A DNA stretch of 64,000 bases, from NCBI GenBank assembly GCA_032690845.1, contig CM064430.1:52797882-52861881 (forward strand), written 5' to 3'. Below the pieces are notes generated by a model that searched no databases, was not told the origin of the DNA, and saw nothing but the letters and a program-made list of their open reading frames with translations. Origin of the DNA: Eleusine coracana subsp. coracana. Its lineage: Eukaryota; Streptophyta; Magnoliopsida; Poales; Poaceae. This document shows, one piece after another, positions 47,024 through 59,700 of this stretch (within the stretch, counting starts at the first letter, position 1; each line of letters opens with the position of its first letter). The translations under genes were made by a program, and so were the position numbers.

Positions 47024-49836
47024 ATGATGATGGGAGCCACGACCACCGTGTCTGACTGCCCGGACTACGCGGAAGTCGACCCCACCGGCCGGTACGGACG
47101 GGTACGGAATCGCCACTGCCACGACCACCGTAGTTCATCCGACTACCACCGTTTCTCGATCCGTTTGCTTGCCAATCCGCTGATCCGTTTGCCTGCTCCT
47201 CTGCTCTGTTTTCGCAGTTCAAGGATGTTCTCGGCAAGGGCGCGTCCAAGACCGTGTAAGATCCGGCGCTCTCTCCCAAAAGATGCGCGCCTTTCGTTTT
47301 GCTCCCAAGCTGACCCGAGGTGCGCTTCTGGTGGATGCAGGTACAGAGCGTTCGACGAGTATCAGGGGATGGAGGTTGCGTGGAACCAGGTGAAGCTGCA
47401 CGACTTCCTGCAGAGCCCCGAGGACCTGGAGCGGCTCTACTGCGAGATCCACCTCCTCAAGACGCTCAAGCACCGCAACATCATGAAGTTCTACACCTCC
47501 TGGGTCGACGTCTCCCGCCGCAACATCAACTTCATCACCGAGATGTTCACCTCTGGTACCCTCCGCCAGTAAGTGAACAACCTTCCATCCATAAAGCTCT
47601 CCATCCTCTTTTTTCTACCCAATTGTTAAAAAGGTTCCTTTTCGTCATGTCCAGTTGTGAAACTCTCTTGTTTCCGATGTGTGTTTGATTGGTTCTTCGA
47701 TTGATTGTTTGTGGTTGCGCGTCTGGTGGTGATTAGGTACAGGCAGAGGCACAAGCGGGTGAACATATGGGCGGTGAAGCACTGGTGCCGGCAAATCCTC
47801 AGCGGCCTGCTGTACCTGCACAGCCATGATCCACCCATCATTCACCGGGACCTCAAGTGTGACAACATATTCGTGAATGGTAACCAGGGGGAGGTCAAGA
47901 TCGGCGACCTCGGCCTGGCAGCCATTCTCCGCAAGTCCCACGCTGTCCACTGTGTAGGTAAGTTGCTCGATTAGCTCATTAGACCAGTCCTCTGATGATG
48001 ATGTCTGATCTAAATCGGCAATTCCCTAGTTGTATAGAGATTTGATATATTGGAGGTGTCGGATTGTTTGGATAGGCACACCGGAGTTCATGGCGCCAGA
48101 GGTGTATGAGGAGGAATACAACGAGCTGGTGGACATATACTCATTCGGAATGTGCGTGCTCGAGATGGTCACCTTTGAGTACCCGTACAGCGAGTGCACG
48201 CACCCAGTGCAGATCTATAAAAAAGTTATCTCTGTAAGAAGATCCCTAATTCTTTAAGCAATTTTCAGCTTCTGTGATTTGGGTGTATCTGTACTTTGGA
48301 AGATTGATTTGCTGATTTCAGCTAGTGGTTTATTTCGTAGGGTACTAAGCCGGAAGCTTTGTACAAAGTGAAAGATCCAATGGTGAGGCAATTTGTTGAG
48401 AAGTGTCTGACAACAGCCTCTGAGAGACTCTCAGCAAGGGAGCTGCTTGAGGACCCCTTCCTACAGGTTGATGAGATGGCTTCTGCCTTGGATGATAGCG
48501 ATTATAATGTGACAACTAATTACCTACGGCAGCCTTCGTATCTAGGGCATGCCTATAGTAATAGCTCCATGATGAGTAACGGATTCTCGGAAAGCATCGA
48601 TGAGGATATGCCAACAGAGGATAGATGGGACTGTGAGGATGACGATATGAAAACCCAAGATGGCATTCACCTGTTCAATGGGCATGAAGATGAGCCACTT
48701 GGCAATGTGGATATCACAATTAAAGGAAGAAAGAGTGAGGATGGGGGCATCTTTCTCAGACTACGAATTGCTGACAATGATGGTACGCACAATGCCAAGC
48801 ACAATAAATCCTGTGGTCTGAGTTCAGTATATGAAAATATTTATATTGTATGATCTAACAGTTTATTCCTCATACTGCAGGACATGTAAGAAATATCTAT
48901 TTCCCCTTTGACATCGAGGCGGATACTGCACTAAGCGTTGCAACCGAGATGGTGGCCGAGCTGGATATAACTGACCATGAAGTCACTCGGATAGCTGACA
49001 TGATTGATGGTGAGGTCGGTGCCTTGGTGCCGGATTGGAGGCCTGGTCCAGGCATTGAGGATGCTGCAGACACTTCATACTGCCATAATTGTGGATCCAA
49101 TGTGTCGTCTTGCGGTTCACTTTACGCCTATATGTCATCAGCTGCACGAGGCTGCCAATGCGCAGAACTACATGGGCGGTTTGAGGAGATCACGTTTCAA
49201 GCAAATGGAGAGCAGTGTGATCTGCAGGACTCTATGGGTAGCTCTGATGATGGAGGCGGCCAAACAGAGCAAATTGACAAAGGAAAGGAGTCCACTCACA
49301 TGAATGGCTTCGTAGGGATGGGTAGAACAGATCCTTCTAATCAGCTTCGTTTCAGTTCGTTCCAGGAACAGTCCTGTTCATTTAATCAATATGAGAATGA
49401 CATTAGTCATCAAGCTAATGGGTTTGATATGAAGCATGAGATGAAGATTGCCAAGTACAAAGCGCGAAAAAAGGCACAGTTGAAGAGAGCTATCCACCCT
49501 TCTCTTGACTTGGATCATGCAAATAGGGTAAGTGGAGTGAAACCTTCGCTGAACAAGTTACAGTCTTTTCATATTGGGAAGAACCACAGTTTTCGTGTAC
49601 CAACCTGTGACCGAAGCCCAGATACTGGAAGCACCAATCATCATTTTAACATGAAAAACGAAGCTTGGCTAAGCAGTCACCCCGATCCGGGAGCCCAGAG
49701 GGCCCGGCATTGTGAGGTTGACGCCAAAAGCAGTACGGATTGTATGTTTACAGCCAGGAGATACTACACCGGAGCTCAGTTGCCACCAAATCTCCCAAGA
49801 ACAAAATCTGTACCTCTAAATGCTGTTGATGCCTGA
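47024..49836 (+). CDS. WNK: WNK (with-no-lysine) serine/threonine protein kinase
   Basis: Seven exons, all phase-consistent: 47024-47101, 47218-47255, 47341-47568, 47737-47957, 48076-48233, 48341-48782, 48881-49836. They encode about 706 aa. The glycine loop reads GKGASKTV (32-39), with the lysine in the loop as in WNKs rather than in strand 3. The catalytic loop is HRDLKCDN (151-158), the metal motif is DLG instead of DFG (172-174), and GTPEFMAPE lies in the activation region. The kinase domain ends near residue 285. An OSR1_C-like domain (about 366-440: FLRLRI, then NIYFPFDIEADTA, VAELDITDHEV) follows. A long polar tail comes after that. Plant WNKs act in ion balance, circadian and flowering control. 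The messenger starts with three tandem ATGs (47024-47032), so initiation could use any of them. Confidence 0.93.
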
Positions 49837-52320
49837 ATTGCTTCCTTGAGATGTAAATTTTATAGAGTGTACATTGTTTTTGGTTCTTTTTGTATGCAAT
49901 ATGAAATATAGTTGGTAGGCAAAGACTGGACTGCGGCTGGTGTTTGTGGAATAGGTCTCGAGCTGTATGTAACTTTCTGTTTTATGAATTCAGAGGGCAG
50001 GTATTTTTAGGCCAGGTATTTTTAGGCCGTTTGGGTGCAATCTACTCCATATCTCACTGGGGCATCCTGGCTATTGCCATATAGAGGGTTGTGATCCAGC
50101 AAACTGTATCGAGAATCGGGATATCTTTATCCGCATCTTCAGAGATGCATAATTATTTTTAGGCCAGAACTGAATCACATGACCAAAATCAGTAGCTGAA
50201 ACTCTTGTCCTTGACCATATATATGACACCTTTGAATGGACATCCATATCTCTCCAAGTTCCAGTTTAAAACATCAAAGCTATATCAATGGTGGCATGCC
50301 AGCAATGCATTTGCCAACTAATTCATGGATGTCGCACTTAATAATCAATTAGTTGGTGCTTTAATCAGATCACTTATCCTGAATTCCTGATCAGTTGGCA
50401 TTTGGCAGCCCCACACTTCCTCCAAGATATATGGTATGGTTTAAATGCGTGTGCTTTGTTTAAATGCAGAAAATACTGATAAGTTCGAGCGTATACAGAT
50501 ATTTGAGCATCAAAGTACCAAAGCCTCTTACAGAAACTTCTTGTGCTATCACCATTTCTTTTGTCCGGTAACATATGCCCACCACATGCTGCCTGATAAT
50601 TCGCACGACGCCATTGGTCCACATCTTTTGAGACTTGCAAGCTTGCAACTTGCCGGATTGGTGTGCCGGAGGCCGGACAAAGGGGTGCATCTCCGTCCAT
50701 GGATAATCTATGGACGAAACTACGCAGGTGGCCTCGTTTGGCGTTCTAGAAGATCTCTTTCTTCACTCCCTCTCTGTGTTTGCTACTTTTTTTTTCTTTT
50801 TTTTTTTTTTGAAAATTTGAAGTATTGCCCATGATTCAAAGTGGTTCCATTTGATATGGAGTCTGGACAGTTTTGCGGTCATGAAAAGCGGTGGTGATTA
50901 ATAATGCTTATCTATAGGAGAGTCAAAAGTGATAGTTAAGGAACTCCAAGATCCTGATAATAAAGTGCCTATCAAGTACTCCTCTAGCTAATCAACTTTG
51001 TAAAGGCAGAGTGGATGCTTACATATCTTATTCAGATAAGAAGTCACGCAGACAAGCACCGAGGTAGGTTGAGGGTAGCAGGAGACGAAAGACTGAAAGG
51101 TGCAGCACTGAACCTTCAAGTTCACATTCAAACTATTCAGCTCTACTCCTGCTAAAAAATTTGGGAAACAGAGGGCGGCTCTCGTGCAAAGTTGTTGTGT
51201 ATCAGACGACTGTTCATGCAACATTTAATCATCATTTTCTCCGCAGATGCCAGCAGCAAGTGCAAACCCTGCAAATCGATGCTGTTTAATCTAAGATCAT
51301 ACAGACAATGCAGCTACTAGAAGGATTATTTATCCTGAAAAGATGACCTAATTTCTTTACGCAGCATGATTAACTGGTTCATCCGGTGCCAAAACCAAGG
51401 GCTGTGCAGACCATGGAAAGGCTATGACCTTATCCAGAAAATGCAGATGAGGAGGTTGCTTTCTTGAGAACAACCAATGACCGGACTGCTAGACATGGGC
51501 AGAAAGAAATCTAGAATAGGATACAAGAGTCTACTGTTTGTTACCTACACCAGCATTGTCCTCAACCTAACCAAAGCTTCCTTTTCTGAGACGGAAAGGA
51601 TACCTGCATTTCAGAAAAAAAAAAGGCCTCCTTTTCTGAGAAGGAAACGAGATTTTCATTTCAGAAATAGATATAAATGCCACAAGATATAGCAAGGGGA
51701 TAAGAATGGCAGGCATCCGAGATGCAGCTCCTCATACCAGTCTACACACTAGACTCGTATCTCTGCAGAAATGGGGCGCTGCCATCCGACGCAATGTGAG
51801 TTCAGTGCACGTAACTTCACAGCTGAAAGCAACGAGTTCTTGGCTTGCTGAAATTGCATACTCGCATTAGGCAAGGGAGGGTGAAGATGAGTTGCTTTCT
51901 GGAAAGCTGCCTCGTCATTCACCACTTATTCAGGCTGACACGATTTGGGCCGTAAACATTAGCCGTCGCTGTGTGACGATGACATGGACGTGTTGTCTAA
52001 TCTGGCGTCGTGGCTCACGAGTCATGAACCTTGTGTGGTGATGCTTCTGCGCTTTGTGCACGTGGACGGGGATTTTCAGCGTGTAGTAATCGTGCAAAGT
52101 TCTGGTTCAGTAAGAACGGCCAAAATGTTTAGCTGGAAAGTTTCTGGATCACCCAATAAAGCTACTGCTAACATATGACTATCATATTTTCCCCTCCTGT
52201 TCTTTGCAAAATAAAATCAATGCTGTTTGTTTGCAAAACTGAGATTTCTGCAGCTAGCTGAAATTTACCCGAAGAGAGAAATGGACGTTTCTACAAGAGA
52301 AGAGAACAGAGATATTCCAC
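49837..52320. other. Intergenic between WNK and RPS13
   Basis: Contains the WNK 3' untranslated region. It also has a 17-bp tandem pair (CAGGTATTTTTAGGC) near 50000 and a tandem CCTTTTCTGAGA(C/A)GGAAA pair at about 51570-51650. No gene was recognised in either strand. Confidence 0.4.
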
Positions 52321-52560
52321 TGGGCTCTTCTAAATTACTAGTACATTTGGACTGGGCTCTTCCGTTGGTAAAATATTGGTCTGTCAATTAAATGGGCCTA
52401 TCTATCTAAGAAAACTAAATAGGCCTATCTTAAAGTTTAAGAAGGCCGAAGATGGGTTAATAATGGGCTTTCTTCATAGATCAGCCCAACTGCCAAAGGT
52501 CCAAACATTACACAGTACATAGGGGCTAGCTAGGGTTTTAGCCTATTTTTTCAGGTTTCC
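52321..52560 (+). promoter_or_regulatory. Ribosomal-protein-type promoter elements
   Basis: Upstream of RPS13 there are Site II-type TGGGCY elements at 52393-52398 (TGGGCC), 52464-52469 (TGGGCT) and 52483-52488 (inverted, AGCCCA), plus further TGGGCT near 52322 and 52352. A telo-box (TAGGGTTTT) lies at 52531-52539. This pair of elements is the known signature of plant translation-machinery promoters. Confidence 0.7.
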
Positions 52561-52667
52561 ATCTTGCAACTACCGCCGCCGCCACTTGCTCAGTCTCTCT
52601 GTTTGTCCCTTTTCGCCACCGCCGCCGCCGCTTCCGCTTCCGCTCGCCGCAACCCCCAGCCGTCGCC

Positions 52668-53123
52668 ATGGGTCGCATGTACGGACCTGGGAAGGGCATG
52701 TCCTCCTCGGTGCTGCCCTACCGCCGGGCGGCCCCCGCCTGGGTCAAGACGACCGCGCCGGAGGTGGAGGAGCAGATCGTGCGCAGCGCCAAGAGGGGCA
52801 TGATGCCGTCGCAGATCGGCACGATTCTCCGCGACGGGCAGGGCGTCCCGCTCGTCCGCGGCATCACCGGCGGCAAGATCCTGCGCATGCTCAGGGCCCG
52901 CGGACTCGCGCCGGAGATCCCGGAGGACCTCTACTTCCTCATCAAGAAGGCCGTCGCGGTCAGGAAGCACCTGGACAGGAATAGGACCGACGTGGACGCC
53001 AAGTTCCGCCTCATCCTCGTCGAGAGCAGGGTCCACCGCCTCGCCCGCTACTACCGCCGCGCCAAGAAGATCCCCGCCTCCTGGAACTACGAGTCCACCA
53101 CCGCGAGCACTCTGGTGGTGTAA
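52668..53123 (+). CDS. RPS13: 40S ribosomal protein S13 (uS15), intronless
   Basis: A single open frame of 151 aa, exactly the family length. It begins MGRM and ends with the conserved YESTTASTLVV. Conserved stretches include MPSQIGTILRD, GITGGKILRMLRARGLAPEI, PEDLYFLIKKAVAVRKHL and KFRLILVESRVHRLARYYRR. It is a component of the small ribosomal subunit and binds 18S rRNA. The N-terminal 50 residues (MYGPGKGMSSSVLPYRRAAP and beyond) are more diverged than usual, and the coding sequence is very GC-rich. Plant RPS13 genes I know of have introns, so this copy may be an old retrogene, yet it sits behind standard ribosomal-protein promoter elements and is intact. Confidence 0.92.
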   Translation: MGRMYGPGKGMSSSVLPYRRAAPAWVKTTAPEVEEQIVRSAKRGMMPSQIGTILRDGQGVPLVRGITGGKILRMLRARGLAPEIPEDLYFLIKKAVAVRKHLDRNRTDVDAKFRLILVESRVHRLARYYRRAKKIPASWNYESTTASTLVV

Positions 53124-54822
53124 GTGATGTGGGTTCCTGTGAATTCTCTACAGCTTCGAAGTTTAGTTTAATCGTACTTTTTTATATGTGATGTAAGGTT
53201 TTAAATCTACCTCATGCACCTAGAGGAAAGTATCTTGAAAGTTTGAGACTGGATCAGGTTTAAGCCTTGGGAGATATGTCATTTGAAATGGTTTGGAGTT
53301 TAGTTTAACCTTGAGTAGGTTGGTAATACTCTGTATGCTCATTGAAAGTTCAGAATGAAGCGAGATACTTGGTGGCATTTTGTTCTCGTTTGTTTCTTTC
53401 TGTTATCGTGATCGATGATTGATAGAGGTATCATTAGTTAGTTATCTGTTCAACATTGGGTTGGAAGGTGCTGAGTGGGGAGTGGCTTCTATTTTAGAAG
53501 CCTCAGAAGAGATGTTGTGACTTGGGGATGTTGGCTTTCTTGTTCCAGACCATTAAATGATACTATGCAGCAGCACACCTAGTGTTTTCTTTAGGCAACC
53601 AACTTGAAATTGTGCGTGTGTGTTTGGGGGGGGGGGGGGGGGGGGGGGTTCAATTATAATCTTTAGTAGGTACTAGGTAGGCTGTGCTTCCTAGTTTCTA
53701 ATGATCTATGGTTGCCTCAATGATCTGAAAGTAAGTAATGATATTTGTTATTCCTATCATCATATACCCACCAATAATACATGGGTTTTCTTTTTTGTGT
53801 ATAACTCTTGTATGTGAGCTTTCAAAGATGGTAGTGTACAGGTGGTTCCATTTCTGCATGGTGGTCATTTTTTTGGTTTAAGAGCTGTTCAAATATATTT
53901 TTAGAGTTGGTATTTCTCAGGTGCTAGTAATACGGAGGGAGCGCTCATTTTTGCACTAGCTGATGCTGTTGAGGGGTTGTAGTTGACATTTCTTTGATTG
54001 GGCCTCTTGCTGTCATGTTTTCAAGTCCATGTTCACCTGGTTAGTTCCTGGGGTCAAGTGTTTCTGTGCTAATATATGTTGAGACATGGTGTATGTCTTG
54101 ATTTTGGAGCTTCCTTTGCCAAGGAACTCTTTGGGTCTTTGACTTGCATGTGATAGATGGTGTCACTAACAGTCTACTATTAGGAACTTTGAGCAAACTG
54201 TTTCCTTTGTTAATTTGGCCTGTAATGATTCCAGATCTGGAAGCAAGCACGAGTTGGAATTAAATTTTCCTTTGTGATTATATTCCAAAGATATGATAAT
54301 ATGATACCCAATCCCTTTAGTCTAACAGGTATCTGGTGCTTCGCATGTCTCAACTGGACATTGTCATTGGTTGTTTGTGCATATTATTAGTGGTTGCATA
54401 TAACTGGTAATGGCCAATTAGAAAGGCTAACCCAATCGATGCTTTACAATGATTGGTTAAGTAAAGCAACTGCGCTTTATCATGTGGACGTTCTGTTGGC
54501 TGGTGCTTGTGGCGCTGGGCACTGTTGTCGTATGTACGCCGCTGGTGATAATAATGGTGTATGATCTATATGATCCAGTTGGATGCTTGATTTGCATGGA
54601 TTGCAGATATCGTCTGTGCTTGCTGTTTAGGTTTCTTTGTGATTCTCCTGTGTGCAAGGGTGTTCAAACAAGGATTCGTGGCATATATTCTATAAATTTT
54701 GTATGTTGGTAGGACAGTAGGGGTTTTTCGTTTCTGAATAACATGTTTCTTTTTGAGAGGTCACCTTGCCCATGTTTATGCGATGTTAAAACTCACAGGG
54801 CATGCATTGCTCCTTGGTTTCG
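53124..54822. other. RPS13 3' region and intergenic DNA
   Basis: AT-rich, with no recognised gene. It includes the poly-G run. Confidence 0.4.
53626..53648. repeat. Poly-G run
   Basis: About 23 consecutive G, about 500 bp past the RPS13 stop. It is prone to sequencing and replication slippage. Confidence 0.9.
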
Positions 54823-55043
54823 CTCGGATCCAGGGTTGGAATAACCGAATAAAACCAGCCGATTATCCCGGTTAACCAGATAACCGGTCCCAACCGGTCG
54901 TGCTAACTGATCGGTTAGCTGAAGAAAACCAGATTTGGTACTGTAGCTATATAGTTAACCGGTTGGTTATCCGGGTTAACTGATCAGTTTTCCACCGAAC
55001 TGAGTCAACCGGTTAAATCAGTTATTTGAACCCTGCTCGGATC
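54823..55043. mobile_element. hAT-type MITE, copy 2
   Basis: The element is 54831-55035 (205 bp), starting CAGGGTTGGAATAACC and ending TTATTTGAACCCTG. It is flanked by a perfect 8-bp duplication CTCGGATC (54823-54830 and 55036-55043). The interior is rich in GGTTAACC/AACCGG words. It is the same family as the element at 16752-16953, in the opposite orientation. Confidence 0.92.
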
Positions 55044-55929
55044 TGAGCTCTGCAAATAGAATAGGAAAAGAAGGCCGATTGAGGCCATGGTGAATTTCTG
55101 GATGATTGATGTATCAAGTTGGACAACTGGTCTGAATAATTTGCGCGTATCGTACTGTATGTGCAGGCATGTTAGAGGGGAGAGCATAGAGATGCCGCCC
55201 AATATAATTTGAGATCACTAGCTTACCATCACTCTCGCTGTTTTAGTGGGCTTAATCTATCTCTGAGAGAAGCTGTCCTTTATAGTTCCGCTAATCGTTG
55301 AATTGTTGTATGCTTACCACTCATGTTTGCTTGCACATGGGTTTTTTTTTTTTTTTTGAAACTTTGCTTGCTTGCACATGTTGGCGAACCAGATAAGCTG
55401 GTTCTGTTTACCGGTCAGCTCAAAGTCCATGGACCGAAGTAATCAAAAATAAATAAATAAAAGTCCATGGACCGAGATGGCATCTACTGTCGCTTCAGAT
55501 GAGGCCTCGTGCAGTAGAAAAAAGAAGTGAGGCCGCCGTACTCGCATGTTCTGGTCAAAGCAAGGCAAGAATTCTCCGATGGCGATAAACAAGGACGGTT
55601 CCGGTACACTTGCCACGATACTGAACTGGACACCGCACCACGCCGCGCCCGTTTGTTTATGGATCGCGCGCGAATAAACAAGAGATCCCCGGGACATGTT
55701 GCCATGGCGCCGCCTGATCGGACAGTTCATCTCCCGGAGTATTCTATGCCTGGATCTAACTGCCCTGCGCGGCCTTCAAATCTGCATAAATGTTCGTGCA
55801 GATTCAGACAGTTGGCTATCCGTCCACTGTGCCCATCAGCAGCATTCTGCCTTTTTCGAGTAGAGAAGTCCCTTCTTCGCTGCTCCCGCACTCATCAGCT
55901 GCTGCTGCTGCTTTTATTGGTGATTTGCC

Positions 55930-56268
55930 ATGGCCAGCCTCGTGCACCAGGCGTCGATGCCGCCGCCGTCGACGGCATGCGACGACGACTTCATGCCGCA
56001 GGGATTCACTTGCTTCGGCCGGTCGCTGTCGCGGTCGTCGTCGTCGTCGAGCCGGCTGGAGTACAGGGCGCTGCAGCAGGGCGAGGAGAGGCGCGCGGGC
56101 GCCGCGCAGGAGGCCCGGTCGGCGCGGGCCAAGCTGCGGTGGAAGGCGGTGGCGAACGAGCTCATGGCCAAGGGCGGCGCGGCCAGGCGGAGGAAGCAGC
56201 AGCTGGCCGCGTTCAGCTACGACTCCAGGAGCTACGCGCTCAACTTCGACCAGGGCGCCGACGAGTAG
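55930..56268 (+). CDS. Small conserved plant protein of unknown function
   Basis: Open frame of 112 aa from an ATG in good context (GCCATGG). It has a serine-rich middle (SLSRSSSSSSRLEYRALQQG), then a basic, alanine-rich, probably helical stretch (ARAKLRWKAVANELMAKGGA, residues about 66-85). It ends FSYDSRSYALNFDQG near the C-terminus. That last motif recurs in small plant proteins without assigned function. No signal peptide or membrane segment is visible. The start is supported because coding composition begins there. Clear promoter elements were not identified. Confidence 0.75.
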   Translation: MASLVHQASMPPPSTACDDDFMPQGFTCFGRSLSRSSSSSSRLEYRALQQGEERRAGAAQEARSARAKLRWKAVANELMAKGGAARRRKQQLAAFSYDSRSYALNFDQGADE

Positions 56269-56744
56269 GCCGAGCCGAATGCCGAAGCACGGCGTGGCCG
56301 TGACGTGCCGATGGCCGCCCCGCACTTCCATGAGCAAGGGGTTCGGAGCCATCACGACGTCGCGGGGAAGAAGAACGTGCCGTGTATGACCAGCCAGGGC
56401 CATCAAAACGCCCGGCTCTTGTAATGGTTTTTTTGTCAGTTCCGAAGGCATGTCGCATTCGGGTGGAGTCTGTCAGGCGACGGCCATGCTCCCCTGCTCA
56501 AAGTAAACGAGCTTTGACGGATGTAAATCCAGGCAATCTCCCTTCAAATGAAAAATAAATCGCTGGATATTTATCCGACTTCCACATCTATTTCACTGTG
56601 AAATTCTCGGCATTCCAAGAAAAAAAATAGTTGCTCTTGCTTTTCCTGTCTTCTACTCAGTGGCGAGTTATTACACAACTTGTATGGTGAAATCAAGGCG
56701 GGTAACAGTCAACTACCCCACCCGCGTCCGTCCCCACCCCAGCG

Positions 56745-59700
56745 ATGGAAGCGGCAGTCCCACCACGCCTCGCGCGCCCGGATCCGACCCCGCCGCGTGC
56801 GCCCGCCTCTCGCTTTCGCCCCTGCCGCTGCTCCATCACCACCACTGCACCGCACCCGCGCGATACGCGTGCCGCGGCGTGCGGTGTGGACAGCTCTGCC
56901 CACTGCCCTCGTCTCGCGTCCGCCCCGCGCCGGGACCGGAGGATTCCCGCAAATCTAGGGTTGCCTCCGCCCCGCCTCGTCGCAGCTGCTGGGGTTGGCG
57001 ACGCGACCGCGAGGAGGATAACAGCCACAGGCGATCGACGCCGCCTCCGCTTCCCCCTCGTCGCGTGCGCCGCCGACGGCCGAGGCAAGTATCCGCTCTC
57101 CTCTCTCTGATTCCGTTACGTTTGGGTTGTTTCGATCCAATGTGGGCCGGTGTTGGCTGTGATCGACGAATGGACGTGGGGTTGCGTCGGATTGGGGATG
57201 ACGACAGTGTAGTGTACCTGTAGCCGGGGCGGGATTCCTCGATGACTCGATTCGATGGATCCTCCATAGTCGTAGAACGGGTGGAGGGTCCTGTTTCCTC
57301 ATTCCCTTGAATTTGCCGTTTCTGATCATTTCACCAAAATGTGGCCATGATGGAGCGAGTTGATTGCGGTTGAGGAGTCGCAATCGAAGTGAGTGAGGTG
57401 AAGAAATCCGCATAGGGTGACAATGCCTGCTGAACACATCTCCAGGCATCGAGGCACATCGCCTTCTATTCGTATCCCGTAGTGGTAAAGCTACTACTCC
57501 CTGTAAGAATATTGGAATTGCAGATCCATTGGAATTGGTTTGATCTCCGATTCTAACTGCAGGCGAGGCTAGCTCGCTTGCATGAAGAGATTATATTTAT
57601 AGCGAGTTAGTTCTGTTCTGGTCTTACCTTCCTTCCATCAAGTTTTACAATCGTTTCAGTGTTCTTGGTCCCTGATCTGTTTTTATCCTGATTTGGGGTG
57701 GTTCATGAGGTATATGCCTATATGGTTGTGCCATTCAAACATCCTTTTTAGTAGGGTTAGCTCCTGTTTCGGGGTTGAGAACAGGGACATAATAAATTGA
57801 TTAATCCCATGTAAATTTAACTTAGGGACTAGAATGTGTAGCTTTATTATTATTATTATTTGCATTGTTCTCTGGACTGGGATTTGTTATTGCCAAATGC
57901 TGATAGAACTCAATAAAGAGCAGCCACTATTTAATAATAGAATTGACGAATTTCATGGCCAGCGTTCATTTGCTTGAAAAGAAATTTGTGCTTTTCTACT
58001 GTTATGGAGCCTTGTCTGAATGTTTGTACTTGTATGCAGCAGCAACTGATAGCGTGTTGAAAATGTCGTCTACTGTACCAAAGTCATCAAATATCTTCTG
58101 GCATGATTGTGCAGTTGGCAAGTCCGATCGTCAAAAGCTACTGAAGCAGAAAGGTTGTGTCGTTTGGATCACAGGCCTTAGTGGTTCAGGTAACTAGAGC
58201 TTACTTTGCCTCAAAATTGTTATATTGTCTGCTTCTTGGATTATCAGAATAATTGCCAAGTTGTTCAAATATTTCATTTCTTCTGGCATCTGCAATGTGT
58301 ATCTACTGTGATTGATACTGCATTACATTTTTTGGTATTTTTTTAGAATTTGTATTATAATCTACAATTTTAGTCCCTTGGTATACAAATGTTTGCTGCC
58401 TTCGCATTTTTTTTTTCTATTGCTCTTTTCCCACCCCTCTTCTTTATTGTGTTTGTTTGTTTTGCTCTTGTGATTGGGTTCTTCAGGGTTTCACCTCTAG
58501 CCTACCCCACATTGCTTGGGATTAAAGGATTAGTTGTTGTTGTTGTTGAAGTGTTTTTCGTTATGTCCTCATAGATTTCAGCCTATGTAAAATTTCAATT
58601 AAGATCATTAGGTTTACTGAAAATCAGTCATATTCTATTCAAGCTTGCATTCAGTTCAAAATGGCCAAATTGGTCTGTGCGGTAGCAATTAATTGATCTG
58701 TGATATTTTGTCTTGTCCGAGTTACATTTTTATGCAAACTTGGGCAAGTTACTTGGTAAGTTTGTATAATCTAATTTCACTCACTACCAATTCAATAAAA
58801 TTGTTCTTCAATTAAGAATCAGAATCCAAAAGCAATGTAAAAAATTGTTAATAGCTTTGTTGTCGAATATTATTGTGTTCACTTGTCTTTTGTTCTCTCT
58901 TCACCCACTGTATCTTCAAGTCTTAGCATTGCACTGGATCTGAACACATTGTCAAGTTCAAGTGTATTCTGCATTTCTGATATACATTTTCAGTTTTCAA
59001 CCATTTTTTTTATTCTTTTGATCTAATTTCTCTGTTCTTTATGTCACATTGTCAAGGTAAAAGTACTTTAGCATGTACATTGGGTCGAGAGCTTCATACA
59101 AGAGGGAAGCTTGCATATGTTCTTGATGGCGATAACTTAAGACATGGTCTAAACAAGGATCTTGGATTTAAAGCTGAAGATCGTGTAGAAAATATAAGGA
59201 GAGTCGGTATGTTTCTCCTTTGACCCACTACTTTTTATATGTATAAATCTAATGAATATCATGAACAGAAAAGAAAATGAACAATACAAAATCATGCTTG
59301 TTGTTGATTATATTTTTCTAGCTATTATACCTGACTTTAAGTTTCAACAATTTGAGCAGGTGAGGTTGCCAAATTATTTGCAGACGCAGGTCTTGTATGT
59401 ATTGCAAGTTTGATATCTCCATACAGGAGAGACCGTGAATCTTGCCGTGCAATGTTGTCAGATAATAGCTTTATCGAAGTAATTAATTCTTCTTAGTTAA
59501 ACATGTCTTGATGAACTTTGTTATATCATAGTATTCACCCTAAGTACCCATGAAATTTTGCAGGTTTTCTTGAACATGTCTTTGGAATTGTGCGAAGCAA
59601 GGGATCCAAAGGGTCTTTACAAGCTTGCTCGTGCAGGAAAAATAAAGGGTGAGATTCTCATTTAATGCTTGACGCTGAAAAATAGAAATGATTGATAATA

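Noticed and set aside
56660..57223. Alternative ORF across the APS kinase first exon and intron start
   Set aside because: It is in a different frame from the kinase, and the 56745 frame joins the kinase in phase through the GC donor and gives a plausible transit peptide.
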